Made by a program: the position numbers and the translations under genes. Under the pieces are notes generated by a model. That model had not been told where the DNA came from. It was given only the letters and a program-made list of their open reading frames with translations, and searched no databases. This document shows positions 7,711-14,565 of a stretch of DNA of 15,910 nucleotides, one piece after another. Source of the DNA: Actinomycetota bacterium (lineage in GTDB: Bacteria; Actinomycetota; UBA4738). The stretch lies in NCBI GenBank assembly GCA_005885025.1, contig VAYC01000058.1:1-15910 (forward strand), given 5' to 3'. The first letter of the stretch is position 1, and every line of letters begins with the position of its first letter.

Positions 7711-9102
7711 ATGGAGCGCTTGGGTCCGCAGGACGCCTCGTTTCTCTACCTGGAGACCCCGAGCGTCCATCAGCACGTGGGTGGGGTTGCCGTCCTCGAT
7801 CCATCCACCGCCCCGAACGGCACCCTGAACTACGACGCGCTGCTTCGCCTCATCTCCTCACGGCTCCACCTCGTGCCACGGTTCCGCCAGCGGGTTCTCT
7901 TCCCGCCACTGCCTGTAGCCCGGCCCATCTGGGTGGACGACTCGGAATTCGACATCTCCTTCCATCTTCGCCGGGCTGCGCTTCCGACCCCCGGCGGACG
8001 CCGGGAGCTCATCGACTACGTCCAGCGCGTGATCTCGCGGCCGCTCGATCGGACGAAGCCGCTGTGGGAGGCCTACCTGATCGAGGGGCTCGAGGACGGC
8101 ATGGTCGCCATCCTCACGAAGGTCCACCACGCCATGGTGGACGGCCTGGCCGCGATCGATCTTGCCTCGGCCGTGTTCGACTTCACCCCGGAGCCTCAGA
8201 TCCTGACACCACCGCCCTGGAACCCTGAACCCGAGCCGGACGGCCTCGACCTGCTCGTCGACGGTGTGCGAGATCAGTTGATGCACCCCATCTCGGGACT
8301 CGCCGATCTCGTCCAACGGACGCTCTCCGCGCCGCGCAGGGTGGCCCGCGACGCCGCCCAGGTCGTAGGCGGGCTTCGCCAGATGGCCGAGGGAGGAGTC
8401 CTTGCTCCCCCTGGTCCGTTCAACCGAAAGGTCGGTCCGAATCGGCGATTCGCCATGGCCGACGAGCCGCTCCAGACGTTCAAGGATGTGAAGAACGCGC
8501 TGGGCGGAACGGTGAACGACGTCGTGCTGGCGACGGTGGCCGGGGCGCTCTACCGGCTGCTCCGTTCCCGGCACGAGCCCACCCGGAACCGGGTCCTTCG
8601 AGCGATGGTGCCCGTCTCCGTTCGAACCCGGGATCAGAGATCGGCGATGGGCAATCGCGTCTCCACGATCTTTGTCGAGTTGCCGGTGGGACCGATGGGG
8701 GCGAAGAAACGCCTCACCTTGATCAGGGAGCGAACGAAGTCCCTCAAGGAATCGAACTACGCGGTGGGCGCGGAGTTCCTGATGAACATCGGGACGTGGG
8801 CTCCACCAACCATTCACGCCATGGCGGCTCGTGCGGCCGCCCGTACCCGGGTCACCAACCTGGTCGTGTCGAACGTGCCGGGGCCGAGATTGCCCATGTA
8901 CATCGCAGGCGCCCGGCTGCTCGCGCAGTACCCGATCATGCCGATCGGGGAGACCATGGGGCTCTCGATCGCGGTGACGAGTCTCGCCGGGACCATGGCC
9001 TTCGGGATCACCGCCGACTGGGACACGCTGCCGGATATCGAGGCCCTGGGCGAAGCGATCGACGACTCCCTGGCAGAGCTGCGCAAGACCGCCGGGAAAT
9101 AG
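7711..9102 (+). CDS. WS/DGAT wax-ester synthase / diacylglycerol acyltransferase
   Basis: This family joins acyl-CoA to fatty alcohols or diacylglycerol at the membrane to make wax esters or triacylglycerol storage lipid. The 463 residues match the usual length. The N-terminal half starts MERLGPQDASFLYLE and carries the active site HHAMVDG at 139-145 (catalytic His140, Asp144). The PLW segment is at 117-119. The C-terminal half has NDVVLA near 269-274, MGNR at 313-316 and SNVPGP at 387-392, all typical. A GTG six bases upstream is also in frame, but the SD GAAGGA (7697-7702) is 8 bases from the ATG and only 2 from the GTG, so ATG is preferred. Actinomycetes often encode several paralogues, so preference for wax ester or TAG cannot be predicted. 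The stop faces that of the hydrolase gene across 9 bases. Confidence 0.92.
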   Translation: MERLGPQDASFLYLETPSVHQHVGGVAVLDPSTAPNGTLNYDALLRLISSRLHLVPRFRQRVLFPPLPVARPIWVDDSEFDISFHLRRAALPTPGGRRELIDYVQRVISRPLDRTKPLWEAYLIEGLEDGMVAILTKVHHAMVDGLAAIDLASAVFDFTPEPQILTPPPWNPEPEPDGLDLLVDGVRDQLMHPISGLADLVQRTLSAPRRVARDAAQVVGGLRQMAEGGVLAPPGPFNRKVGPNRRFAMADEPLQTFKDVKNALGGTVNDVVLATVAGALYRLLRSRHEPTRNRVLRAMVPVSVRTRDQRSAMGNRVSTIFVELPVGPMGAKKRLTLIRERTKSLKESNYAVGAEFLMNIGTWAPPTIHAMAARAAARTRVTNLVVSNVPGPRLPMYIAGARLLAQYPIMPIGETMGLSIAVTSLAGTMAFGITADWDTLPDIEALGEAIDDSLAELRKTAGK

Positions 9103-9111
9103 GGGCCGCCG

Positions 9112-10059
9112 CTAACCCGCGTCCTCCGAGCTGATGGTCTGATCGTTCCCCTGAGCTCGGTCGTCCAGCCACCCCTCGACGGCGACCAGCCAGCGAACCG
9201 GAGCCTCCATCTGCGGGATGTGCCCGAGGTCCTGCAGAACCACCAGCTTCCAGTTCGCATGGAGCACTGCGGCCTCCCGCGCGCTGGCCACCGGGATCAG
9301 CGCGTCCCGCCCTCCGTGGATGACCAGGGCCGGCGTCCGCACCGCCTGGACCAGCGCCCGGTACTTGGTGGGGAAGACTTGGGAGCGGAAGATCGACCGG
9401 GCCGCCGAGAGGAAGGCGGGCGCCGCGTATTCGAACGTCATCCTCTGACGCGCCAGCTCGACGTGAGCGGCGACCAGCGCCGGATCGATCGACGATGGGT
9501 CGGCCGCGCAAAGCTGCAGGGTCTCGCGAACCAGCCCTTCGGGACCCAGTCGCTTGGTCCTTTCCGCCACCACCCATCGCCCGGCGAGGTTGCTGCTGTA
9601 CAGAGCGAACGCGGCGGCCACCCTCGGGTTGGGTTGCCCCCGAACCGCCCGAGCCCGCGGAAACGCCGCGTCGACTAGCACCAGCCCTTCGACCCGCTCG
9701 GGGGAGTGCGCGGCCTCGACCAGCGACAGCATCCCGCCCATCGAGTTACCGACCAAGATGACCGGGGGCAAACGGAGGACCTCGATGAATCCGTGTAGGA
9801 GCCGCCAGTTCGCCCCCACGCCGGTCCCACGATCCCCCGGTTCCGTCAGGCCGAACCCGGCGAGGTCCATCGCGATAGCCCGCCCGCGACGGGCCAGGCC
9901 CGGGGCAACCGCCGCCCAGTTCAGGTGGGAGCCGCCCAAGCCGTGCACGCACACGAACGTGGGCCCCTCCGGCGGGCCGCTCCATTCGCGGTAGTGCACC
10001 GGGCCGTCGACGTCGGCCCACCGGCTCTCCGGCAGGCCCAGTGCCTCGATGGCGTCCAT
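9112..10059 (-). CDS. Alpha/beta-fold hydrolase
   Basis: This is a 315-residue alpha/beta hydrolase with a complete catalytic triad: Ser106 in the nucleophile elbow GNSMGG (104-109), Asp252 in GGRDALIP and His280 in LGHIPQMEAP. The oxyanion-hole motif HGLGG lies at 39-43. A cap region of about 80 residues sits between strands, roughly 135-225. It has no signal peptide, so it is predicted to be cytoplasmic. Family members include esterases, haloperoxidase-like enzymes and lipases, and the substrate cannot be assigned. Placed tail-to-tail with a WS/DGAT acyltransferase, it could work on lipid esters, but this is only context. There is no SD before the ATG; a TANNNT box ends 9 bases upstream, so the mRNA may be leaderless or nearly so. 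Confidence 0.88.
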   Translation of the reverse strand: MDAIEALGLPESRWADVDGPVHYREWSGPPEGPTFVCVHGLGGSHLNWAAVAPGLARRGRAIAMDLAGFGLTEPGDRGTGVGANWRLLHGFIEVLRLPPVILVGNSMGGMLSLVEAAHSPERVEGLVLVDAAFPRARAVRGQPNPRVAAAFALYSSNLAGRWVVAERTKRLGPEGLVRETLQLCAADPSSIDPALVAAHVELARQRMTFEYAAPAFLSAARSIFRSQVFPTKYRALVQAVRTPALVIHGGRDALIPVASAREAAVLHANWKLVVLQDLGHIPQMEAPVRWLVAVEGWLDDRAQGNDQTISSEDAG

Positions 10060-10068
10060 CGGTTCGAT

Positions 10069-10074
10069 AGGGTA
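10069..10074 (-). promoter_or_regulatory. Probable -10 box of the hydrolase gene
   Basis: Reading on the minus strand, TACCCT is followed by 9 bases and then the ATG at 10059. No SD is present. The spacing would give a transcript with little or no 5' leader. No clear -35 is seen. Confidence 0.35.
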
Positions 10075-10087
10075 CTCAGCCTCCTGC

Positions 10088-10093
10088 TACTGT
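10088..10093 (+). promoter_or_regulatory. Possible -10 box of the Clp N-domain gene
   Basis: TACTGT fits TANNNT and lies 30 bases before the GTG start at 10124. A second candidate, TAGGAT, is at 10102-10107, but its transcript would begin inside the SD. The 64-base divergent gap (10060-10123) must hold promoters for both flanking genes. No -35 match is clear. Confidence 0.28.
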
Positions 10094-10123
10094 CCCGTCT
10101 CTAGGATCGGCACGGAGACGCCG

Positions 10124-10819
10124 GTGTTCGAGCGCTTCAGCGACAGAGCCCGTCGCGTCGTCGTCCTCGCCCAGGAAGAGGCGAGGATGTTCAAACACAA
10201 CTACATCGGGACCGAGCACATCCTTCTTGGGTTGGCCCACGAGGGCGAAGGGGTAGCGGCCAAGGCCCTGGAGGCGATGGGGGTCTCGCTGGCAGCGGTT
10301 CGCTCCCAGGTGGAAGCCATCATCGGCCGGGGGCAGGCCGAGCCGACCGGCCACATCCCCTTCACGCCCCGGGCCAAGAAGGTGCTCGAGCTGTCGCTGC
10401 GGGAGTCGCTCCAGCTCGGCCACAACTACATCGGAACCGAGCACATCTTGCTCGGCCTGATCCGTGAGGGCGAGGGCGTAGCCGCCCAGGTCCTCCAGAA
10501 GCTGGGCGCCGACCTGAACCGGATCCGCCAGCAAGTCATCCACCTTCTCCCGGGCCATGGCGGCGAAGCGATGGCTGTTGCCACGGAGTCCCCCATGGGT
10601 TCCGACCCCCGGCAGATCCTCCCTGAGATCGCGCAGCGAGGAGCGAGGGCCCGCGACCTGGCCGAGCGACTGGCCGAGGTGCTCGCCGACCCTTCGATCT
10701 CGCCGGACAACGTCCTCTTCGGATTGCTACTCGAGGACGCTCGCCTCACTGTGCTCGAGGGATACATCAGCGATCTGGAGCGGAAGCCGAAGGAAGGGCA
10801 CAACGGGGGCGAGGAGTAA
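10124..10819 (+). CDS. ClpC N-terminal (Clp-R) domain protein without AAA+ module
   Basis: The first 145 residues are nearly canonical ClpC N domain, the part that binds adaptors and substrates for the Clp protease. Two Clp-R repeats are visible, with NYIGTEHILLGL at 26-37 and again at 101-112. After about residue 145 there is an 86-residue tail and then a clean stop. There is no Walker A or B motif and no ATPase domain. The total is 231 residues against more than 800 for ClpC. Residues 175-212 (ARDLAERLAEVL then ISPDNVLFGLLLED) look like a degenerate third repeat. The GTG at 10124 gives the family N-terminus VFERFSDRARRVV and has an SD (GGAG, 10114-10117); a longer ATG start at 10049 would overlap the divergent hydrolase. 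It may act as a stand-alone substrate adaptor or as a competitor of ClpC, but this is inferred. Confidence 0.88.
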   Translation: MFERFSDRARRVVVLAQEEARMFKHNYIGTEHILLGLAHEGEGVAAKALEAMGVSLAAVRSQVEAIIGRGQAEPTGHIPFTPRAKKVLELSLRESLQLGHNYIGTEHILLGLIREGEGVAAQVLQKLGADLNRIRQQVIHLLPGHGGEAMAVATESPMGSDPRQILPEIAQRGARARDLAERLAEVLADPSISPDNVLFGLLLEDARLTVLEGYISDLERKPKEGHNGGEE

Positions 10820-10831
10820 CAGCGCCCGCCC

Positions 10832-12517
10832 TCACATCACGTTCAGGCCCCCGAGATTCTTCATCAGGTCGCTCATCACGTCCGGATCGGTGAGGGCGTC
10901 GATCACCGCGGGGACTCCCTCGCCGGCCGCCTTCAAGGCCCGCTCCAGCGCAGGCCGGACATCGGCCGGATCGGTGACCCGCTCACCGTGCCCGCCTACC
11001 GCATCGGCCAGGAGGTCGTAGCGCATCGTCGAGAGCACTGCTCCCTGATCGGCCTCCTCTCCGTACCACATGCGCTGCTCGTGGCGGACGTCGCCCCAGC
11101 CGCCGTTGTTGACCACGACCGTGACGACTGGCAGGCGGTGGCGGGCCGCGGTGTCCAGCTCGATGGCGGACAGCCCGAACGCGCCGTCGCCGGTGAAGAG
11201 GAAGACCGGCTCGTCGGGGCGGGCCGCCCGAGCCGCCAGAGCGAACGGCAGGCCGATGCCCAAGGTGCCCATCGCCGAACCGATGAAGAGGTTCGTCCCT
11301 GGGCGGTGGGCCTTGGAGAACGCGATCCCCCACAACACGCTGTCGCCGCCGTCGGAGACGAACGTCCCGGCGCCTTGGTCGTCGGCGAACCTCGCCACCT
11401 CCCGGGCCAGCCATCCGGGGTGAAGGCCCTTCGCCGGGCGCTCGCACTCGTCGTCCCAGCTTCGCCGGCTGATCTCGGCCCCTTGACGCGCCTGTTGGGT
11501 CCAACTGTCGAACGCATCCCCGGGCTTTCCCCATGCTTCGGTCATCGCCTCCAGCGTGGAACGAACGTCGCCGAGGAGTCCCACCTCTGGCCTTCGCAGA
11601 CCGCCGATGTGCTCGGGCCTGATGTCGACCTGGATGACCTGCTGCCCTGGCGAAAAGAGCGGTGGGCCGCCATAGACCAGATTCGCGTTGAACCTCGAAC
11701 CCAGGACCAGGGCGACGTCGGCCGAAGCCAGAGCGATCCCTCCATGGACCAGCCCTCCCAGGCATCGCGGGTGGTCGTCGTCGATCAGCCCGCGAGCCGC
11801 GCTGGTGGTGGTCACCGGAATGCCGGTTCGCTCGGCGAAAGCACGGAGCGCTTCGCCCGCCCCAGAGAAGAACGCGCCCGACCCGGCCAGCGCGACCGGC
11901 CGGCTCGCTTCTTGAAGAAGGCCGATGGCCCGGTCCACATCCGCCGGCACGGGGACGGCCCGCAGATCCGCGGGGTGACCGGCCGGCCAGGGCTTCTCCG
12001 GCGCGAACGCCGACGCGCCGAACACATCTTGAGGGATTTCCAGATAGGCGACGCCCGGGGCGCCGGAACGGGCCTGGTGAACCGCCTGGGCAACGTACTC
12101 CGGGATCCGTTCGGTCTGGAGGCATTCGGCTCGCCACTTCGTGACGGGTGCCACGGCGGCCAATTGGTCGAGGTCCTGCACGGCGCCGCGGTGTCGCTGG
12201 GCCAGACCGGTCCGCCCGCTGATGACGACCAGCGGGACCCCGGCGGCGTTCGCCTCGGCGAGCCCAGCGAAAGCGTTGGCGATGCCGGGACCTGCCGTGA
12301 CTGCCGCGGCAGCTGGTCGGCCCATGGCCAGTGCCCATCCTTCCGCCATGAACACGGCGTTCTCCTCGTGCCGGGTGTCGATCAGCCGGAGACCCTCGAC
12401 CCGCGCACCCTCGAACAGCGGAAGGATGTGTCCACCCGGGAGGGCGAAGACCGTTTCGACACCCGAATCATTGAGTGCCCGTGCGGCCAACACACCGCCG
12501 TGGGAAGGATTCCTCAT
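10832..12517 (-). CDS. ThDP-dependent acetolactate-synthase-like lyase/decarboxylase
   Basis: This 561-residue enzyme has the three-domain layout of the acetolactate synthase / oxalyl-CoA decarboxylase / 2-hydroxyacyl-CoA lyase superfamily. In the N-terminal PYR domain, Glu51 in DTRHEENA matches the Glu that activates ThDP. The central domain spans about 190-330. In the C-terminal PP domain the ThDP/Mg motif GDG (443-445) is followed by NN at 470-471, in the standard GDG-X24-NN spacing. The C-terminus (PDVMSDLMKNLGG) is unlike biosynthetic IlvB, and no small regulatory subunit gene is nearby, so valine/leucine synthesis is unlikely. A C-C lyase or 2-oxoacid decarboxylase is more probable; the substrate is unknown. 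It is transcribed divergently from an alcohol dehydrogenase across 26 bases and has a TATACT box 9 bases before the ATG with no SD. Confidence 0.88.
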   Translation of the reverse strand: MRNPSHGGVLAARALNDSGVETVFALPGGHILPLFEGARVEGLRLIDTRHEENAVFMAEGWALAMGRPAAAAVTAGPGIANAFAGLAEANAAGVPLVVISGRTGLAQRHRGAVQDLDQLAAVAPVTKWRAECLQTERIPEYVAQAVHQARSGAPGVAYLEIPQDVFGASAFAPEKPWPAGHPADLRAVPVPADVDRAIGLLQEASRPVALAGSGAFFSGAGEALRAFAERTGIPVTTTSAARGLIDDDHPRCLGGLVHGGIALASADVALVLGSRFNANLVYGGPPLFSPGQQVIQVDIRPEHIGGLRRPEVGLLGDVRSTLEAMTEAWGKPGDAFDSWTQQARQGAEISRRSWDDECERPAKGLHPGWLAREVARFADDQGAGTFVSDGGDSVLWGIAFSKAHRPGTNLFIGSAMGTLGIGLPFALAARAARPDEPVFLFTGDGAFGLSAIELDTAARHRLPVVTVVVNNGGWGDVRHEQRMWYGEEADQGAVLSTMRYDLLADAVGGHGERVTDPADVRPALERALKAAGEGVPAVIDALTDPDVMSDLMKNLGGLNVM

Positions 12518-12526
12518 CGCGGCGGG

Positions 12527-12532
12527 AGTATA
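12527..12532 (-). promoter_or_regulatory. -10 box of the ThDP-enzyme gene (TATACT)
   Basis: On the minus strand TATACT, one base from the consensus TATAAT, is followed by 9 bases and the ATG at 12517. No SD is present, so a leaderless or near-leaderless mRNA is likely. The box shares two bases with the opposing -10 box of the dehydrogenase gene. No -35 match is seen. Confidence 0.5.
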
Positions 12533-12536
12533 GGAT
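12531..12536 (+). promoter_or_regulatory. -10 box of the alcohol dehydrogenase gene (TAGGAT)
   Basis: TAGGAT fits TANNNT and is followed by 7 bases before the ATG at 12544. There is no SD, so leaderless initiation is plausible. The box overlaps the minus-strand TATACT by the bases 12531-12532, so the two promoters form one compact bidirectional unit. Confidence 0.4.
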
Positions 12537-12543
12537 GCCCGCG

Positions 12544-13563
12544 ATGGCCGGGGCTTCTGCTCGGATGATGCGCGCGGCGTTCTTCGAGGGATATCAGTGC
12601 ATCACGGTCCGAGACGCTCCGCTTCCGGAGCCGGCATCGGGCGAGGTTCGCCTGAAGATTCGTTACTGCGGCATCTGCGGCTCCGATGTCACGTGCTACA
12701 AGACCGGCGCCCTGGCCGGCCCCGACGTGATCCTGGGCCACGAGCTTTCAGCCGCGGTCGACCACGATCCGGCCGGAGTTTGGGGCCCGGGGAGGCGCGT
12801 GACCGTTTTCCCGAGCGGCATCGGTTGTGGCGAATGCGTGTGGTGCCGTGAAGAGAAGTACCGATTCTGTCTGAACCCTCCCGACCGGGTGCATGGCGGC
12901 GGGTTTGCGGAGTACATGACCGCTCCGGCCCGGAACCTGATCGCGATCCCCGACGACCTCGATGACCGGACCGCTGCCGGGGCCGAGCCACTCGGCGTGG
13001 CCCTCCGTGGCGTCGAATTGGCCAGCCCGAAGCCGGGTGACCTCGCGTATGTGAGCGGACTTGGGTCGATCGGACTGTACACGGTGTCCGCCTTGGTGGC
13101 GGCGGGGTGCCGCGTGCTGGGGGCGGATCCGCGCGAGGAGCGACGGACCCTCGGGCTCGAGCTCGGTTGCGACGACGCCTTCGACCCGACCGTCCGTGAC
13201 CCTCTGTCCACCGCGGTGGCCGCCGACCCGCACGGCCCCCGGGTGGCGTTCGAATGTGCGGGGGTGCCGGAGTCCCTCCAGCAAGTGTTCGAGGCATGCG
13301 GACCTGAGGGGGTCGTCGGGATCCTCGGCATTCCGATGGCTCCGGTCTTCCTCTTACGGATGACGCTGAAGGAGGAGCGAGCCTTCTCCATCCGGGGCCC
13401 GACCCGCGAGTCGATGCGCCGCGCGCTGGACCTCATGCGAGAGCGGCCGGAGATCTCGAGGGTGATGACGCGCGCGGTCCCACTTGAACAGGCCAACGAT
13501 GCATTCGCACGGCTGGCGGCGGGCGACGGCGGTATCAAAGTCCTCCTCCAGCCGGGAGGCTGA
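12544..13563 (+). CDS. Zinc-dependent medium-chain alcohol dehydrogenase
   Basis: This is a member of the threonine/sorbitol/butanediol dehydrogenase branch of the MDR superfamily, which oxidises secondary alcohols or polyols, or runs in reverse, with NAD(P). Of 339 residues, the catalytic zinc site is marked by Cys45 in CGICGSD (42-48) and His66-Glu67 in GHE. Four structural zinc ligands are Cys95, Cys98, Cys101 and Cys109, in the usual CxxCxxCx7C spacing. The Rossmann motif GLGSIG is at 172-177. The start is uncertain: homologues begin near MRAAFF, which would be the ATG at 12568, but no start has an SD. The ATG at 12544 lies 7 bases after a TANNNT box and is chosen on that basis. Divergence from a ThDP lyase suggests both act on the same aldehyde, ketone or acyloin. 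Confidence 0.88.
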   Translation: MAGASARMMRAAFFEGYQCITVRDAPLPEPASGEVRLKIRYCGICGSDVTCYKTGALAGPDVILGHELSAAVDHDPAGVWGPGRRVTVFPSGIGCGECVWCREEKYRFCLNPPDRVHGGGFAEYMTAPARNLIAIPDDLDDRTAAGAEPLGVALRGVELASPKPGDLAYVSGLGSIGLYTVSALVAAGCRVLGADPREERRTLGLELGCDDAFDPTVRDPLSTAVAADPHGPRVAFECAGVPESLQQVFEACGPEGVVGILGIPMAPVFLLRMTLKEERAFSIRGPTRESMRRALDLMRERPEISRVMTRAVPLEQANDAFARLAAGDGGIKVLLQPGG

Positions 13564-13594
13564 GAACGGCCGCCAGCGGCCGACGGCCACGCGG

Positions 13595-14512
13595 GTGAGC
13601 CCGGGAAAGTTTCTGGGGTCGCTCGGCCTCGACCTGCCTCGGCTGGAACCGGGCAAGCCGGGTGACCCGGGACTCTTCGGCCTGGACTCCATGATCTGGG
13701 CGGTCGGCCGCGAACGGATCCTGCTGGCGGGAGGCGCGGCCGCGCTCCTTCTCCAAGTGGCCCATCCCTTGGTGGCGGCCGGAGTAGCAGCCCACAGCGA
13801 CTTCCTGGCCGATCCCTTCCGGCGACTCCAGGTCACGTTGGACACGACGCTTCGGATCACGTTCGGAGATCGCGAGCAGGCCATGGCCGCGGCCGAGGCG
13901 GTCCGGCGCGTGCACGTGAGGGTTCGAGGCCGACTGCTCCAGCCGGTGGGCCGCTTTGACTCCGGCACCCCGTACGACGCCTCCGATCCCAACCTCGCCT
14001 TGTGGGTCCATGCGTCGCTCCTCGCCACGTCGCTGCAGGTGTACGGCCGCTTCGTCAGGCGTCTCAGCCTGGCCGACCGCGAGCGCTACTACCAGGAAGC
14101 GAAACCCTTCGCGCGCCTATTCGGCGTCGGCGACGATGTCCTGCCCCCTGACTACCGGGCTTTCCGGGTCTACCTGGCCCGCATGGTCGAGGGGCCGGAC
14201 CTGGCCGTGGGAGGGGATGCCCGGCTGCTGGCAGCTCAGATCCTGGCGCCTCCCGTCCCACTCGCGGCCCGGCCGGCGCTTCCCCCGCTGCGGGCCGTAA
14301 CCGCCTGGCTCCTACCCGCAAGGCTGCGCGGGGAGTTCGGCCTCTCGTGGGGCCGGGGGGAGCGAGCCCTGGTGGCAGGGCTGGGCGGACCTACGCGGCT
14401 GGCGGTTCAGACGCTCCCGGGCCGCCTCCGCTACTGGCCCCATCACGGGATTGCCCGAGCCCGGTTACCCAAAAACGGGAACGAACAAGGCCGTTCGAGC
14501 GTTTTTCACTAG
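13595..14512 (+). CDS. DUF2236 (MpaB-type oxygenase family) protein
   Basis: This 305-residue protein belongs to the DUF2236 family, which includes haem-containing latex-clearing protein and fungal MpaB; most bacterial members are uncharacterised. The conserved block LLLQVAHPLVAAGVAAHSDF (about 51-70, His57 and His67) is the family hallmark. The helix with WVHASLLATSLQVYGRF in the middle of the protein is also typical. The GTG start lies 31 bases after the dehydrogenase stop. An upstream ATG at 13484 would overlap that gene by 80 bases and adds non-conserved residues. No strong SD is present, so the start is moderately sure. Its last dozen codons overlap a terminator-like inverted repeat. It is probably cotranscribed with the dehydrogenase. 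Oxygenase activity is a family-based guess. Confidence 0.8.
   Translation: MSPGKFLGSLGLDLPRLEPGKPGDPGLFGLDSMIWAVGRERILLAGGAAALLLQVAHPLVAAGVAAHSDFLADPFRRLQVTLDTTLRITFGDREQAMAAAEAVRRVHVRVRGRLLQPVGRFDSGTPYDASDPNLALWVHASLLATSLQVYGRFVRRLSLADRERYYQEAKPFARLFGVGDDVLPPDYRAFRVYLARMVEGPDLAVGGDARLLAAQILAPPVPLAARPALPPLRAVTAWLLPARLRGEFGLSWGRGERALVAGLGGPTRLAVQTLPGRLRYWPHHGIARARLPKNGNEQGRSSVFH
14471..14506 (+). terminator. Terminator-like inverted repeat in the 3' end of the DUF2236 gene
   Basis: AAAAACG (14471-14477) pairs with CGTTTTT (14500-14506), and inside it GAACG (14479-14483) pairs with CGTTC (14492-14496) around an 8-base loop. The right arm ends in a run of five T. The layout resembles a bidirectional intrinsic terminator, separating the dehydrogenase-DUF2236 unit from the sigma genes. 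It lies before the stop codon at 14510, so ribosomes on the mRNA could interfere. The GC part of the stem is short, hence moderate confidence. Confidence 0.4.
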
Positions 14513-14554
14513 GCGTTCTCACTGCACGTTTTCAGTTTTCCCAGATGGAAAGGC

Positions 14555-14560
14555 TACGCT
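14555..14560 (+). promoter_or_regulatory. Possible -10 box of the first sigma-factor gene
   Basis: TACGCT fits TANNNT and lies 5 bases before the ATG at 14566, which could give a leaderless mRNA. The upstream stretch 14500-14540 is unusually rich in T-runs for this window, as is common for promoter DNA. No -35 could be fixed. Confidence 0.3.
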
Positions 14561-14565
14561 TGTAC

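Noticed and set aside
10049..10123. An upstream ATG start for the Clp N-domain gene
   Set aside because: It would overlap the divergent hydrolase start and adds 25 residues absent from the ClpC family. GTG 10124 gives the canonical N-terminus with an SD.
10988..12568. A 526-codon plus-strand open frame
   Set aside because: It is opposite the ThDP enzyme, whose catalytic motifs are all on the minus strand, and the translation has no motif.
14347..14565. A 73-residue N-terminal extension of the first sigma factor
   Set aside because: It lies inside the DUF2236 gene and crosses the inverted repeat. It has no resemblance to sigma region 1.1.
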